Part shown: in pieces, positions 35,006 through 44,964 of the stretch
How positions within the stretch are numbered: the stretch's first letter is position 1
Layout: every line of letters starts with the position of its first letter
From: Ramlibacter algicola
GTDB lineage: Bacteria > Pseudomonadota > Gammaproteobacteria > Burkholderiales > Burkholderiaceae_C
NCBI RefSeq assembly: GCF_016641735.1
Contig: NZ_JAEDAO010000001.1
Span: forward strand, 3,038,001-3,102,000
Length of the DNA stretch: 64,000 nucleotides
Direction of reading: 5' to 3'
Position numbers and translations under genes: made by a program
The notes under the pieces: model-generated
Database searches by the model: none
What the model saw: only the letters and a program-made list of their open reading frames with translations
Told to the model about the DNA's origin: nothing

Positions 35006-35031
35006 GGATTGCGGGTCAAGCCCGCAATGAC
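35006..35031. repeat. REP-like hairpin, GGATTGCGGGTC type
   Basis: GGATTGCGGGTCAAGCCC followed by GCAATGAC forms a stem. With the hairpin at 34956-34980 it makes the same two-REP arrangement as 57504-57570. Confidence 0.82.
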
Positions 35032-35042
35032 AAGTCCCCGCC

Positions 35043-37028
<1,986 letters not shown>

Positions 37029-37173
37029 GGCTTGGTCTCCGGATGTTCGGGGCGGACTGTCGAATCAGGCACTTACAGGGCTCTGACTGGCTTGGAGCTT
37101 ACTAAGGAGCGGCGGTTCACGGAGCGGCCACTGGGGAAACCTACAATCCGCGCGCACCTTCGAACGAGAACCA

Positions 37174-37782
37174 ATGGCCGACTCCAATTTCACCAAGGGC
37201 CCGCACTCGCCCCTGCGCCCCCTGCCCTCCATGATCTTCGCCAGCCGCTGGCTGCAGCTGCCGCTGTACGTGGGCCTGATCGTGGCCCAGGGCGTGTACG
37301 TCGTGCACTTCCTGCTCGAACTGTGGCACCTGGTGGAGGCCGCCGCCGGCAGCCAGGCCGCCTTGCAGCAGTTGATCAACAGCATCGGCTACCGCCCGGG
37401 CGCCGAGGTCACGTCGCTGAACGAGACCATGATCATGCTGGTGGTGCTGGCGCTGATCGACGTGGTGATGATCTCCAACCTGCTCATCATGGTGATCGTC
37501 GGCGGCTACGAGACCTTCGTCAGCCGCATGAACCTGGAAGGCCACCCCGACCAGCCCGAGTGGCTGAGCCACGTCAACGCGTCGGTGCTGAAGGTCAAGC
37601 TGGCCACCGCGATCATCGGCATCAGCTCGATCCACCTGCTCAAGACCTTCATCAACGCGGCCAACTACAGCGACCGCGTGCTGATCGCGCAGACGGTGAT
37701 CCACATCACCTTCCTGCTGTCCGCGATGGCGATCGCCAAGACCGACCAGATGCTGACGGCGGCGGCGGCGGAGAGACACTGA
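37174..37782 (+). CDS. YqhA/TIGR00645 family membrane protein
   Basis: The 202-residue protein has about four membrane helices. The start PLRPLPSMIFASRWLQLPLYVGLI, the middle NETMIMLVVLALIDVVMISNLLIMVIVGGYETFVS and IGISSIHLLKTFINA match the UPF0114 (YqhA) family. Its function is not established. It is divergent from acs across about 145 bases and convergent with the NTF2-like gene. Confidence 0.9.
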   Translation: MADSNFTKGPHSPLRPLPSMIFASRWLQLPLYVGLIVAQGVYVVHFLLELWHLVEAAAGSQAALQQLINSIGYRPGAEVTSLNETMIMLVVLALIDVVMISNLLIMVIVGGYETFVSRMNLEGHPDQPEWLSHVNASVLKVKLATAIIGISSIHLLKTFINAANYSDRVLIAQTVIHITFLLSAMAIAKTDQMLTAAAAERH

Positions 37783-37787
37783 GGCGT

Positions 37788-38159
37788 TCAGCCGCCGAAG
37801 AAGAACCGCTCCTCGGTGATCTTGCCGTCCTGCACGGTGTAGAGGCCGATCTCCTCCATGTGGAGCTTCTTGCCGGCGGCGTCGCCCGTCTTCGGCGTGA
37901 CGTCCATGATGAACTTCACGGCGAACTGGTTGCCGTGCACGTACGGCCCGTCGCTGGTGACCTGGTGGATCTCGTGGTTCTGGTACCACCACTCGCCCTT
38001 GGCCAGCACGGCCTGCAGGCCTTCGCTGCGGGCCATCGGCCCTTCCATCGGCTCCAGCGAGACGATGCGGTCGGACCAGTAGCGCTTGCCCGCTTCCTCG
38101 AACTGCCCTTCCTGGCAGAGGCGGACGAAATCCTTCGCGAGATCGTGGATGGCGGCCAT
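37788..38159 (-). CDS. NTF2/SnoaL-like protein
   Basis: A 123-residue protein with the small cone-shaped NTF2-like pattern: an N-terminal helix (IHDLAKDFVRLCQEGQFEEAGKRYW), a middle EGLQAVLAKGEWWYQNHEIH segment, and C-terminal strands ending EIGLYTVQDGKITEERFFFGG. Such proteins bind or isomerise small molecules or act as accessory domains; no catalytic residue set is clear. The ATG at 38159 is preferred for its AGGAGAG site upstream. Monocistronic. Confidence 0.85.
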   Translation of the reverse strand: MAAIHDLAKDFVRLCQEGQFEEAGKRYWSDRIVSLEPMEGPMARSEGLQAVLAKGEWWYQNHEIHQVTSDGPYVHGNQFAVKFIMDVTPKTGDAAGKKLHMEEIGLYTVQDGKITEERFFFGG

Positions 38160-38226
38160 GGGGCTCTCCTGTGGATCGAACGGAAGGCCACCGTAGCACG
38201 CCACCCGGCCGCGCGCATCCGGCCCT

Positions 38227-39237
38227 TCAGTCGCCGGGGAATTCCTCGGTGTCGACCTCGCGGCGCGCCTGCTCGGAATAGCGGTTGCCGCTCACCGTGC
38301 GCTGGTTGATGTGCTCTTCGAGGCGCGCGAGCAGGCCCGCGTCGAGCTTCATGTCACCCGCTGCGAGGTCCTCGTCCAGGTGCTCCACCGACGTCGTGCC
38401 GGGGATCGGCAGGATGTGCGGCGCCTTGTGCAGCAGCCACGCGATCGCCAACTGCGCCGGCGTGCAGCCCGCCTCGCGCGCCAGCGCCTTGTAGCCGGGC
38501 AGCAGCGCCAGGTTCCTGGCGTAGTGGTCGGGCGCGAAGCGCGGCATCGAGCGGCGGATGTCCTTCGCGTCCAGCGTGCCGACGTCGTGCAGCGCATCGC
38601 ACAGGAAGCCGCGCGCGACCGGGCTGAACGCCACGAAAGTGACGCCCAGTTCGCGGCAGGCGTCGAGCACCGCGATCTCGGGGTTGCGCGTCCACAGCGA
38701 GTACTCGGTCTGCAGCGCTGTGATCGGATGCACCGCGTGCCCCTTGCGCAGCGTCGCGGCGGACACCTCGGACAGGCCCAGGTGGCGCACCTTGCCCTGC
38801 TCCACGAGCCGGCTCATCGCGCCGACGCTCTCCTCGATCGGCACCTGCTTGTCCCAGCGGTGCAGGTAGTAGACGTCGATGACGTCGGTCTGCAGGCGGC
38901 GCAGGCTGTCCTCGCAGTTGCGTCGCAGCGCCTCCGGACGGCCGTCGATCACGCGGCGCGTGACGCCATCGTCGCCCGTCACGCCGGCCAGGCCGCCCTT
39001 GCTGCACAGGACGATGTCGCTCCGGTGCGCCTTCAGCACGCGGCCGACCAGCGTCTCGTTGGCGCCGAAGCCGTACAGCGCCGCCGTGTCGAACAGCGTC
39101 ACGCCGGCGTCGAGCGCGGCGAGCAGCACGCGCTCGCCCTGCTCCGCCGACGGCGGCGTCCCGTAGGCGTGGCTCAGGTTCATGCAGCCCAGGCCGATGG
39201 CCGGGACGGTGAAGGGACCGATGGTTCGCTGTTGCAT
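38227..39237 (-). CDS. Aldo/keto reductase
   Basis: A 336-residue NADPH-dependent TIM-barrel reductase. The catalytic tetrad is visible: Asp in LFDTAALYGFG, Tyr in the same motif, Lys in VLCSKGG, and His in VYYLHRWD. The segment KVRHLGLSEVSAATL and the late PIPGTTSVEHLDED (NADPH-binding) place it in the yajO/tas-like group. It reduces aldehydes or ketones; the substrate is unknown. Confidence 0.94.
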   Translation of the reverse strand: MQQRTIGPFTVPAIGLGCMNLSHAYGTPPSAEQGERVLLAALDAGVTLFDTAALYGFGANETLVGRVLKAHRSDIVLCSKGGLAGVTGDDGVTRRVIDGRPEALRRNCEDSLRRLQTDVIDVYYLHRWDKQVPIEESVGAMSRLVEQGKVRHLGLSEVSAATLRKGHAVHPITALQTEYSLWTRNPEIAVLDACRELGVTFVAFSPVARGFLCDALHDVGTLDAKDIRRSMPRFAPDHYARNLALLPGYKALAREAGCTPAQLAIAWLLHKAPHILPIPGTTSVEHLDEDLAAGDMKLDAGLLARLEEHINQRTVSGNRYSEQARREVDTEEFPGD

Positions 39238-39246
39238 GCGGGAAGC

Positions 39247-39720
39247 TTAGCCGCCTTCGAAGCTCGAGCGCGGCGCCCGCACCCGCTGCGCCGCGAGCGC
39301 GTGCCATGCGGATGATCCGTACGCGCGCACGAGATCGCGGCCCGCTTCTGCGATGGCAGGGTCGTGCGGATCGAGTGCCAGTTCACGGAGGAAGTCCGGC
39401 TGCACGATCACGAACTGCCGCTTGTACGGCAGCAGCACGCCGCCACGCGAGCGCGCATGGGCCGCCAGCGCCTGCGCCAGGTCCGCGAACCATTCGTTCA
39501 GGTACGAACTGGTGCGCGGCGCATACCAGAAGGTGCCGACGTCCTCGCCGGCAACCGCTTCGCCGGAGAGCACGCGACGCGCGTGCTCCCACTGCGTGAA
39601 GCCGACCTCGCCTGCCACCTCGTGCAGTTGCTCGCGCAGCTTGCCGTCCTGGCCCTCGCGGCGCATTGCATTGAGCCGCACGCGGGCGCGCGTCTTCAGC
39701 TCCTCGACGGCGGCGCTCAT
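39247..39720 (-). CDS. Conserved hypothetical protein, third gene of the GIY-YIG/MarR operon
   Basis: I do not recognise the function. The 157-residue protein has an N-terminal helical segment (LKTRARVRLNAMRREGQDGKL, EVAGEVGFTQWEHARRVL) that recalls a short motif at the start of some glyoxalase-superfamily toxin-antitoxin-linked proteins, then a compact region TFWYAPRTSSYLNEWFADLAQAL and a charged C-terminus with SAWHALAAQRVRAPRSSFEG. The ATG at 39720 overlaps the MarR gene stop (ATGA). It is the last gene of three. Confidence 0.7.
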   Translation of the reverse strand: MSAAVEELKTRARVRLNAMRREGQDGKLREQLHEVAGEVGFTQWEHARRVLSGEAVAGEDVGTFWYAPRTSSYLNEWFADLAQALAAHARSRGGVLLPYKRQFVIVQPDFLRELALDPHDPAIAEAGRDLVRAYGSSAWHALAAQRVRAPRSSFEGG

Positions 39721-40133
39721 GCGGTGCGCAGCGCCGGGCTCGTCGCCAGGCGCTCCAGCAGGCCGGCTGCGGTGGGCAGCGCGGTGTCGCCGCGCAGCGC
39801 CTGCTCGCAGATCGCCGCCGCGGTCTCGCGCGCTTCGCGCACCAGGCGGGCACCGCCCGGGCGCAGCACGGCGCGCAGTCCGCCGCTGCGTTCGCGCGCG
39901 ACGAGGCCGGTCTTCTCGAGCGGCGGCAGGCGGCGCAGCGCTGCCGATGGGCTGATGCGCAGCGATTGCGCCAGCTGCGCGAGCGGCACGCCGTCGCGAC
40001 ACGTGTCCAGCAGCGACATCAGCACGAAGTCGTCCCAGCCGATGCCGTGGAAGAAGCCGAGGTCCTCGTCGAGCTTGCGTTGCAGGCTTGCGCCGGCCCG
40101 GTGCAGGCCGAGGCAAAACGCGAGCGCGCTCAT
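39717..40133 (-). CDS. MarR-like winged-helix protein
   Basis: The 138-residue protein has the MarR pattern: an N-terminal dimer helix (LGLHRAGASLQRKLDEDLGFFHGIGWDDFVLMSLL), the recognition region PLAQLAQSLRISPSAALRRLPPLEKTGLVAR and a wing (GLRAVLRPGG). It lies between a GIY-YIG-like gene and a conserved hypothetical gene, with ATGA overlaps on both sides. It probably regulates this operon; the ligand is unknown. Confidence 0.82.
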   Translation of the reverse strand: MSALAFCLGLHRAGASLQRKLDEDLGFFHGIGWDDFVLMSLLDTCRDGVPLAQLAQSLRISPSAALRRLPPLEKTGLVARERSGGLRAVLRPGGARLVREARETAAAICEQALRGDTALPTAAGLLERLATSPALRTA

Positions 40134-40495
40134 TGCACACCTCCCGCCGCGAATTCCTGCGTCCACAGCGCGAGCAGGTCCGCGAGTTCGGCGTCGTGGT
40201 CGAACGCGGGATCGGTGCGCTCGCGCACCATCTCCAGCACGTCGACGCGCACGCCCTGCTCGCCCAGGCGGTTCCAGGCGCCCTGCAGCGCGCGGTCGCG
40301 GTGGCCTCGCTGGCGCAGCTCGAACAGCAAGCGGTTGATCGCACCCGGCACGTTGCGGCTGGAAGCGACGCGCACGTCGCCCGTGGCCAGGTTGCGGATC
40401 GCGTACACGCCCATGGGCGGAAACGCATCGCGCGCGCCGCGCGCCAGTTCGCGCCGGCGGGCGCGATCGGAAGGGGATGTGGTGGGAAACACCAT
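40130..40495 (-). CDS. GIY-YIG-like protein, probably degenerate
   Basis: A 121-residue protein. PMGVYAIRNLATGDVRVASS aligns with the GIY-x10-YIG core of GIY-YIG nucleases as GVY and VAS, followed by NVPGAINRLLFELRQRGHRDRALQGAW, which is the layout of a small GIY-YIG family also seen in Firmicutes. The tyrosine of the second motif is lost, so nuclease activity is doubtful. It is the first gene of a three-gene operon with tight overlaps. Role unknown. Confidence 0.75.
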   Translation of the reverse strand: MVFPTTSPSDRARRRELARGARDAFPPMGVYAIRNLATGDVRVASSRNVPGAINRLLFELRQRGHRDRALQGAWNRLGEQGVRVDVLEMVRERTDPAFDHDAELADLLALWTQEFAAGGVQ

Positions 40496-40653
40496 GACAG
40501 GTTCCTTTTCGCATGTGGCCCGTTCCCGCGCAGGGGGCCGACGAAACAGGATGGACTGCCAGGTCGTGAAGACTTGTGACGAGGGTGAGAGCCTCTTGTG
40601 CGGGAAGGCGCCCCCCAGCGCCTCGGCATGAATTGTACCCGCCGCCCCGTTCC

Positions 40654-40680
40654 GTCATCCCCGCGAAGGCGGGGATCGAT
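40654..40680. repeat. REP-like hairpin, GTCATCCCCGCG type
   Basis: GTCATCCCCGCGAAGG followed by CGGGGATCGAT forms a stem with a short loop. It is one half of the type seen in pairs at 28563, 49302 and 63811. Confidence 0.75.
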
Positions 40681-40693
40681 CGCCTCCGCCTTT

Positions 40694-40990
40694 GTCATTC
40701 CGGCGAAAGCCGGAATCCATGCTCATGCGCCGCCGACCGTCGCCCAAGCGCCCTTCGCCCCGGGCTCGCGCCGAGGTGCATTCCGTTGGGCGAATGTCCT
40801 CCGCGTGAGCCGACCGCGGCGGCCCCGCGCCCGCCAAGCACAGCGCGACTGTTCGCAGAGGCAGCGAGAGGCCGCGCAACGGAGAGACGGAGCATGAGGA
40901 CCCGGCAGGCGCCGCCTGACGTGCTCGCCGGCTCGCGCGAGCAGCACCGGTGCGAGGACGAGCATGGATTCCGGCTTTCGCCGGAATGAC
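40694..40990. repeat. 297-base element bounded by perfect 31-bp inverted repeats, repeat copy B
   Basis: The end at 40694-40724 and the end at 40960-40990 are exact reverse complements (GTCATTCCGGCGAAAGC ... and ... GCTTTCGCCGGAATGAC). Each end is itself a REP-like hairpin. The inner right part (40862-40990) is a copy of 12288-12416, about 94% identical by eye. It has no open reading frame of note and ends 3 bases before the pmdC stop codon. It resembles a small non-autonomous mobile or REP-derived element. Confidence 0.8.
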
Positions 40991-40992
40991 AT

Positions 40993-41946
40993 CTACTGCA
41001 GCTGCTGCTCCAACTGGTGCAGCACCTCGTAGCAAGGCAGTACCTTCGCCACGCTCGCGTTCGGTTCGCGTTTCTCGCGGATGGCGGCGACGAACTCGCG
41101 GTCCTGCAACTCGATGCCGTTCATCGAGACATCGACCTTGGACACGTCGATCTTCTCGTCCTTGCCGTTGAACAGGTCGTCGTAGCGCGCGATGAACGTC
41201 GCGGTGTCGCCGATGTAGCGGAAGAACGTGCCCAGCGGGCCGTCGTTGTTGAACGAGAGCGACAGCGTGCAGATGGCGCCGTTCCCGGCCTGCAGCTGGA
41301 TGCTCATGTCCATCGCGATGCCCAGCGCCGGATGGATCGGGCCCTGGATCGCGTTCGCCTTCACCACGCGGCTGCCAGTCTGGTACTGGAACAGGTCCAC
41401 GGTGTGCGCGGCGTGGTGCCACAGCAGGTGGTCGGTCCAGCTGCGCGGCTGGCCCAGCGCATTCATGTTCGTGCGGCGGAAGAAGTACGTCTGCACGTCC
41501 ATCTGCTGGATGTGGAACTCGCCGGCCGCGATCTTGCGGTGCACGTACTGGTGGCTGGGGTTGAAGCGTCGCGTGTGGCCCACCATCGCGACCAGGCCGG
41601 TCTTCTTCTGCAGGTCCACCACCGCCTGCCCGTCCGACAGCTTGTCGCATAGCGGAATCTCCACCTGCACGTGCTTGCCGGCCTGCAGGCAGGCGATCGC
41701 CTGCGACGCGTGCATCTGCGTCGGCGTGCACAGGATCACCGCATCGACGTCGTCGCGCTTGAGCGTCGCGGCCAGGTCCGTCGCGACGTGGCCGATGCCG
41801 TACTTGGACGCGACCTCCCTGGTCTTGTCCAGCTCGCGGCCGATCACCGACGTGACCTGCACGCCGTCGATCAGCTTCAGGGCGTCGAGGTGCTTCTGGC
41901 CGAAGGCGCCGGCGCCGGCCAGCGCGATGCGCAGCGGTTGCGTCAT
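40993..41946 (-). CDS. pmdC: 4-carboxy-2-hydroxymuconate-6-semialdehyde dehydrogenase
   Basis: A 317-residue Gfo/Idh/MocA-type NAD(P) dehydrogenase that matches LigC/PmdC closely from memory. Visible segments are the Rossmann start IALAGAGAFGQKHLDAL, AVILCTPTQMHASQAIACLQAGKHVQVEIPL, MVGHTRRFNPSHQYVH and the LigC-typical QTYFFRRTNMNALGQPRSWTDHLLWHHAAHTVDLF and SFNNDGPLGTFFRYIGDT. It oxidises the ring-opened product of protocatechuate 4,5-cleavage to 2-pyrone-4,6-dicarboxylate. It is alone here, 15.6 kb from pmdB on the same strand, with its own AAGGAGAG ribosome site and a copy of the pmd upstream element. Confidence 0.94.
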   Translation of the reverse strand: MTQPLRIALAGAGAFGQKHLDALKLIDGVQVTSVIGRELDKTREVASKYGIGHVATDLAATLKRDDVDAVILCTPTQMHASQAIACLQAGKHVQVEIPLCDKLSDGQAVVDLQKKTGLVAMVGHTRRFNPSHQYVHRKIAAGEFHIQQMDVQTYFFRRTNMNALGQPRSWTDHLLWHHAAHTVDLFQYQTGSRVVKANAIQGPIHPALGIAMDMSIQLQAGNGAICTLSLSFNNDGPLGTFFRYIGDTATFIARYDDLFNGKDEKIDVSKVDVSMNGIELQDREFVAAIREKREPNASVAKVLPCYEVLHQLEQQLQ

Positions 41947-42008
41947 GGAACTCTCCTTGTTCCGCCGATTGTGCGGCGCGGCCCAACGCGACCGGAACCG
42001 GCGCCGGG

Positions 42009-42029
42009 GGCTAACAGCTAGAACAAGGG
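42009..42029. promoter_or_regulatory. Shared pmd upstream element, copy at pmdC
   Basis: GGCTAACAGCTAGAACAAGGG matches 62818-62838 at 19 of 21 positions, including an identical 12-base core CAGCTAGAACAA. It lies 63 bases upstream of the pmdC ATG and ends just past the stop of the preceding gene. On the gene strand it contains CTA-N5-TAG, consistent with a LysR-type T-N11-A site. Function is inferred. Confidence 0.72.
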
Positions 42030-42030
42030 C

Positions 42031-42708
42031 TTATAGCCCGCAGTACACCGCGATGCGACGGAGCGTGTCCGCCCACAAGGCCCACACGGCGACGCCGACC
42101 AGCAACGCACCAGCCAGGCGAGTGCCACCCACCTGCCGCCAGCGATGGCCCTGCCCCGCCAGCCACAGGAACAGCTTCGGCGCGAGCCAAAGCCCGAGCC
42201 CACTGCCGATCGCGAACAGCGCCATGGTGGCGGCGCCCTGCACCGGCCCATCGGCCAGCGACGCCACCAGCAGGGCCGAGTACAGCAGCCCGCACGGCAT
42301 GAACGTCCACAGCACCCCGGCCCCGAACGCACCGCCGCGCGCGCCGACGCCGGGCCGCACGCGCGTCCAGACGCCACGCCCGAAGCCATCCAGCCAGGCC
42401 GGCTGCCGTGCCTGCACCAGGAGCACCAGGCCCCAGGCCAGCACGGCGAGATGCATCAGCGTCCACGCAGGCCGCAACGCCGCAGCCTGCGTCGCCAGCC
42501 AGCCGAGCGCCTGCGCTCCCGAGGCGACGACCGCACCGGCGGCGGAATAGCCGACGATGCGCCCGAACTGGAACACGCGCGCCCGTGCCGCGACGTTGCC
42601 CTGCCCCGCCCGTGCAATGCCCGCGCAGGCCGCGCCGCACATGGCCGCGCAGTGCGGGCCGCCCGCGAGCCCCATCACGAACGCGGTCGTGGCGAGGCCG
42701 AGGGCCAT
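42031..42708 (-). CDS. TauE/SafE-like sulfite exporter family membrane protein of the cco block
   Basis: A 225-residue membrane protein with about six hydrophobic segments. The start MALGLATTAFVMGLAGGPHCAAMCGAACAG with its Cys/His cluster, FQFGRIVGYSAAGAVVA, and the internal repeat GVLWTFMPCGLLYSALLVASLADG are typical of the heavy-metal-linked TauE/SafE subgroup often encoded with cbb3 oxidases. The PHCAAMCG and MPCG motifs could bind copper. It starts with a 1-base overlap with the hemN stop. A part in copper or oxidase maturation is plausible but unproven. Confidence 0.85.
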   Translation of the reverse strand: MALGLATTAFVMGLAGGPHCAAMCGAACAGIARAGQGNVAARARVFQFGRIVGYSAAGAVVASGAQALGWLATQAAALRPAWTLMHLAVLAWGLVLLVQARQPAWLDGFGRGVWTRVRPGVGARGGAFGAGVLWTFMPCGLLYSALLVASLADGPVQGAATMALFAIGSGLGLWLAPKLFLWLAGQGHRWRQVGGTRLAGALLVGVAVWALWADTLRRIAVYCGL

Positions 42709-44153
42709 CAGAGGATGCGCGAGAAGCGGTTGCGCTGGCGGTCCGACTGCAGGTAGCGGTCGAACACCATGCCGATCGCGCGCACCACGTACCAGCCGGC
42801 GGCGGTCACCTGGATGCCGGTGTCGTCCACGGTCACCAGGCCCATGGCCTGCATGTCGCGCAGCCGCTGCAGCTCGCTGGCGAAGTAGCTGCGGAAGTCC
42901 ACCAGCCAGGCCAGCTCGATGTCCTCGAACAGGACCTGGCCCTGGCACATCAGGCCCATGATCACGGCCCGGCGCACGAGGTCGTCGCGGTCCAGCGCGA
43001 GGCCCCGCACCACCGGCAGCTGGCCTTGGTCCAGCAGGTCGCGGTACTCGTCCATCGTCTTCGCGTTCTGCGAGAAGCTGGCGCCGATGCGGCTGATGGC
43101 GGACACGCCCAGCGAGACCAGGTCGCTGTCAGGCTGCGTGCTGTAGCCCTGGAAGTTGCGGTGCAGCCGGCCCTGCCGCTTGGCGACCGCCAGCGAGTCC
43201 TCCGGCAGCGCGAAGTGGTCCATGCCGACGTACACGTAGCCGGCGTGCGCGAGCGCGTCGATCGACTGCGACAGCATCGCCAGCTTAGACGCGGCATCGG
43301 GCAGTTCGGCCGGCACGATGCGCCGCTGCGGCTTGAAGCGCTCGGGCAGGTGCGCATAGCCATACAGCGCCACGCGGTCCGGGCGGAGCGTGCGCAGGCG
43401 CTCCAGCGTGACCGCGAACGACTCGGGCGTCTGCAGCGGCAGGCCGTAGATCAGGTCGACGTTGATCGATTCGAAGCCGATCTCGCGCGAAGCGTCCACC
43501 AGTTCGGCGACCTGCTCGTACGGCTGCACGCGGTGCACGGCCTGCTGCACGCGCGGATCGAAGTCCTGCACGCCGAAGCTCAGGCGGTTGAAGCCCAGGC
43601 GCGCCAGGTGCGCGAGCCGCTCGCGGGTCACGGTGCGCGGGTCCACTTCCACCGAGAACTCGCCACCGGCGACCAGGTCGAAGTGGCGCCGCAGCATGGC
43701 CACGAGTTGCGACAACTCCTCGTCGCCGAGGAAGGTGGGGGTGCCGCCACCCAGGTGCAGCTGGCTCACCGACTGGCCGGTGCCGATCACGTCCGTGTGC
43801 AGGCGCGCCTCGCGCTCCAGCAGTTCCAGGTACGGCTGCACGCGGCCATGCTGGCGCGTGATGATCTTGTTGCAGGCGCAGTAGTAGCAGATCGATTCGC
43901 AGAACGGGATGTGCACGTACAGCGACAGCGGCTGGCGCAAGGCGGCGGTCGCACCGTCGCGGCGCTGTTCCAGCATCCGGTGGTGGTCGGCCGGCCCCCA
44001 CGCCTCCACGAAGCGGTCGGCGGTCGGGTACGAGGTGTAGCGCGGCCCGTTGACGTCGAAGCGGCGCAGGATCTCGGCGGGGAGGACGGCGGGGGTGTCG
44101 GTGGTCACGGTGCCACTTTGCGCCTCGAGCGGGGCGTGCGTGTTGACAAGCAT
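42708..44153 (-). CDS. hemN: Oxygen-independent coproporphyrinogen III oxidase
   Basis: A radical-SAM enzyme of about 481 residues making protoporphyrinogen IX without oxygen. GPRYTSYPTADRF opens the family domain, LYVHIPFCESICYYCACNK holds the CxxxCxxC cluster plus the extra cysteine, and GGGTPTFLGDEEL, GFNRLSFGVQDFDPRVQQAVHR follow. The ATG at 44153 lies inside an FNR-like box (44143-44156), so the true start may be the in-frame GTG at 44108, giving about 466 residues, nearer the usual HemN N-terminus. It follows fnr on the same strand. Function sure, start uncertain. Confidence 0.95.
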   Translation of the reverse strand: MLVNTHAPLEAQSGTVTTDTPAVLPAEILRRFDVNGPRYTSYPTADRFVEAWGPADHHRMLEQRRDGATAALRQPLSLYVHIPFCESICYYCACNKIITRQHGRVQPYLELLEREARLHTDVIGTGQSVSQLHLGGGTPTFLGDEELSQLVAMLRRHFDLVAGGEFSVEVDPRTVTRERLAHLARLGFNRLSFGVQDFDPRVQQAVHRVQPYEQVAELVDASREIGFESINVDLIYGLPLQTPESFAVTLERLRTLRPDRVALYGYAHLPERFKPQRRIVPAELPDAASKLAMLSQSIDALAHAGYVYVGMDHFALPEDSLAVAKRQGRLHRNFQGYSTQPDSDLVSLGVSAISRIGASFSQNAKTMDEYRDLLDQGQLPVVRGLALDRDDLVRRAVIMGLMCQGQVLFEDIELAWLVDFRSYFASELQRLRDMQAMGLVTVDDTGIQVTAAGWYVVRAIGMVFDRYLQSDRQRNRFSRIL

Positions 44154-44156
44154 CAA
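44143..44156. promoter_or_regulatory. FNR/ANR-like box at hemN
   Basis: TTGACAAGCATCAA differs from TTGAT-N4-ATCAA at one position. Its centre (44149.5) is 41.5 bases upstream of position 44108, the distance expected between an FNR class II site and a transcription start, and 44108 is the first base of a GTG codon in the hemN frame. Confidence 0.7.
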
Positions 44157-44166
44157 GCCGCCGCGC

Positions 44167-44949
44167 TCAGTGCACGCGCGATTCGACGGTGCGCGCCAGG
44201 CGCTCCAGGTCGAGGATGCGGATGTGGCGCTTGTCGACCTCCAGCAGCCCCTGCTGCACGAACGCCGAGAAGGTGCGGCTGACCGTCTCCAGCTTCATGC
44301 CCAGGTAGCTGCCGATCTCGGCGCGCGACATGCGCAGGTGGAACTCGCTCGGCGACCAGCCGCGCACCTTCATGCGCTGCGACACGTTCAGCAGGAAGGC
44401 GGCCAGGCGCTCCTCGGCGTTCATGCTGCCCAGCAGCAGCATCAGGCCGTGCTCGCGCACGATCTCGCGGCTCATCAGCCGGCCGACGGCTTTCTGCAGG
44501 TCCGGGCTGCCGGTCGACAGTTCCATCAGGTGGTCGTACGGGATCGCGCAGATCTCGGCGTCCTCCAGCGCGGTCGCGGTGCTCGCGTGGCGGCCCTGCG
44601 CGAGGCCGTCCAGGCCCAGCAGTTCGCCGGCGATCGAGAAGCCGCTGACCTGCTCGCGGCCGTCGGCGGCGGCCAGGCTGGACCTGAACGTGCCGCTGCG
44701 CACCGCGTAGATGAACTGGAAGGCGTCGCCGGCGCGGTACAGCGGCTGGCCCGCCTTCACGCGGCGGCGGGCGAAGCGCAGCCCGTCCAGGCGATCGACC
44801 GTCGGGCCGCTCATGCCGCAAGGCAGGCACAGCTCCTTCAGGTGGCAGCTGGAGCACGCCGTGGTGAGCGTGGCGGGCGCGCCGCGCGCGGGACGGGGCG
44901 TGAACTGCACGGGGACGGTGCTGGGCTGGGACAGGGTGGCGGCGGTCAT
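44167..44949 (-). CDS. fnr: FNR/ANR-type oxygen-responsive regulator
   Basis: A 260-residue Crp/Fnr regulator with an intact oxygen-sensing cysteine set: Cys32, Cys35 and Cys41 in CSSCHLKELC (spacing as in E. coli FNR 20, 23, 29) and Cys134 in DAEICAIPYDHL, 93 residues after Cys41 as in E. coli. A cNMP-binding-like domain (about 55-165) leads to the helix-turn-helix RAEIGSYLGMKLETVSRTF, whose E..SR residues recognise TTGAT half-sites. It would bind a [4Fe-4S] cluster, dimerise at low oxygen and activate the cco, hemN and usp promoters, which carry such boxes. Confidence 0.95.
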   Translation of the reverse strand: MTAATLSQPSTVPVQFTPRPARGAPATLTTACSSCHLKELCLPCGMSGPTVDRLDGLRFARRRVKAGQPLYRAGDAFQFIYAVRSGTFRSSLAAADGREQVSGFSIAGELLGLDGLAQGRHASTATALEDAEICAIPYDHLMELSTGSPDLQKAVGRLMSREIVREHGLMLLLGSMNAEERLAAFLLNVSQRMKVRGWSPSEFHLRMSRAEIGSYLGMKLETVSRTFSAFVQQGLLEVDKRHIRILDLERLARTVESRVH

Positions 44950-44964
44950 GGAGGCTCCGGAGGA

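Larger units (their letters stand above)
40496..40992. other. 497-base intergenic region with REP-like repeats
   Basis: No gene is supported. The first 158 bases carry no recognised feature. A REP-like hairpin follows at 40654-40680, then a 297-base element at 40694-40990 bounded by perfect inverted repeats. Arginine-rich short frames here look non-coding. Confidence 0.7.

Noticed and set aside
40654..40990. Clustered palindromes considered as a CRISPR array
   Set aside because: The units are inverted, not direct repeats, spacing is irregular, and no cas gene is in the window.
40694..40990. Inverted-repeat element considered as an insertion sequence
   Set aside because: There is no transposase open frame inside and no target duplication that I can see; kept only as a repeat.
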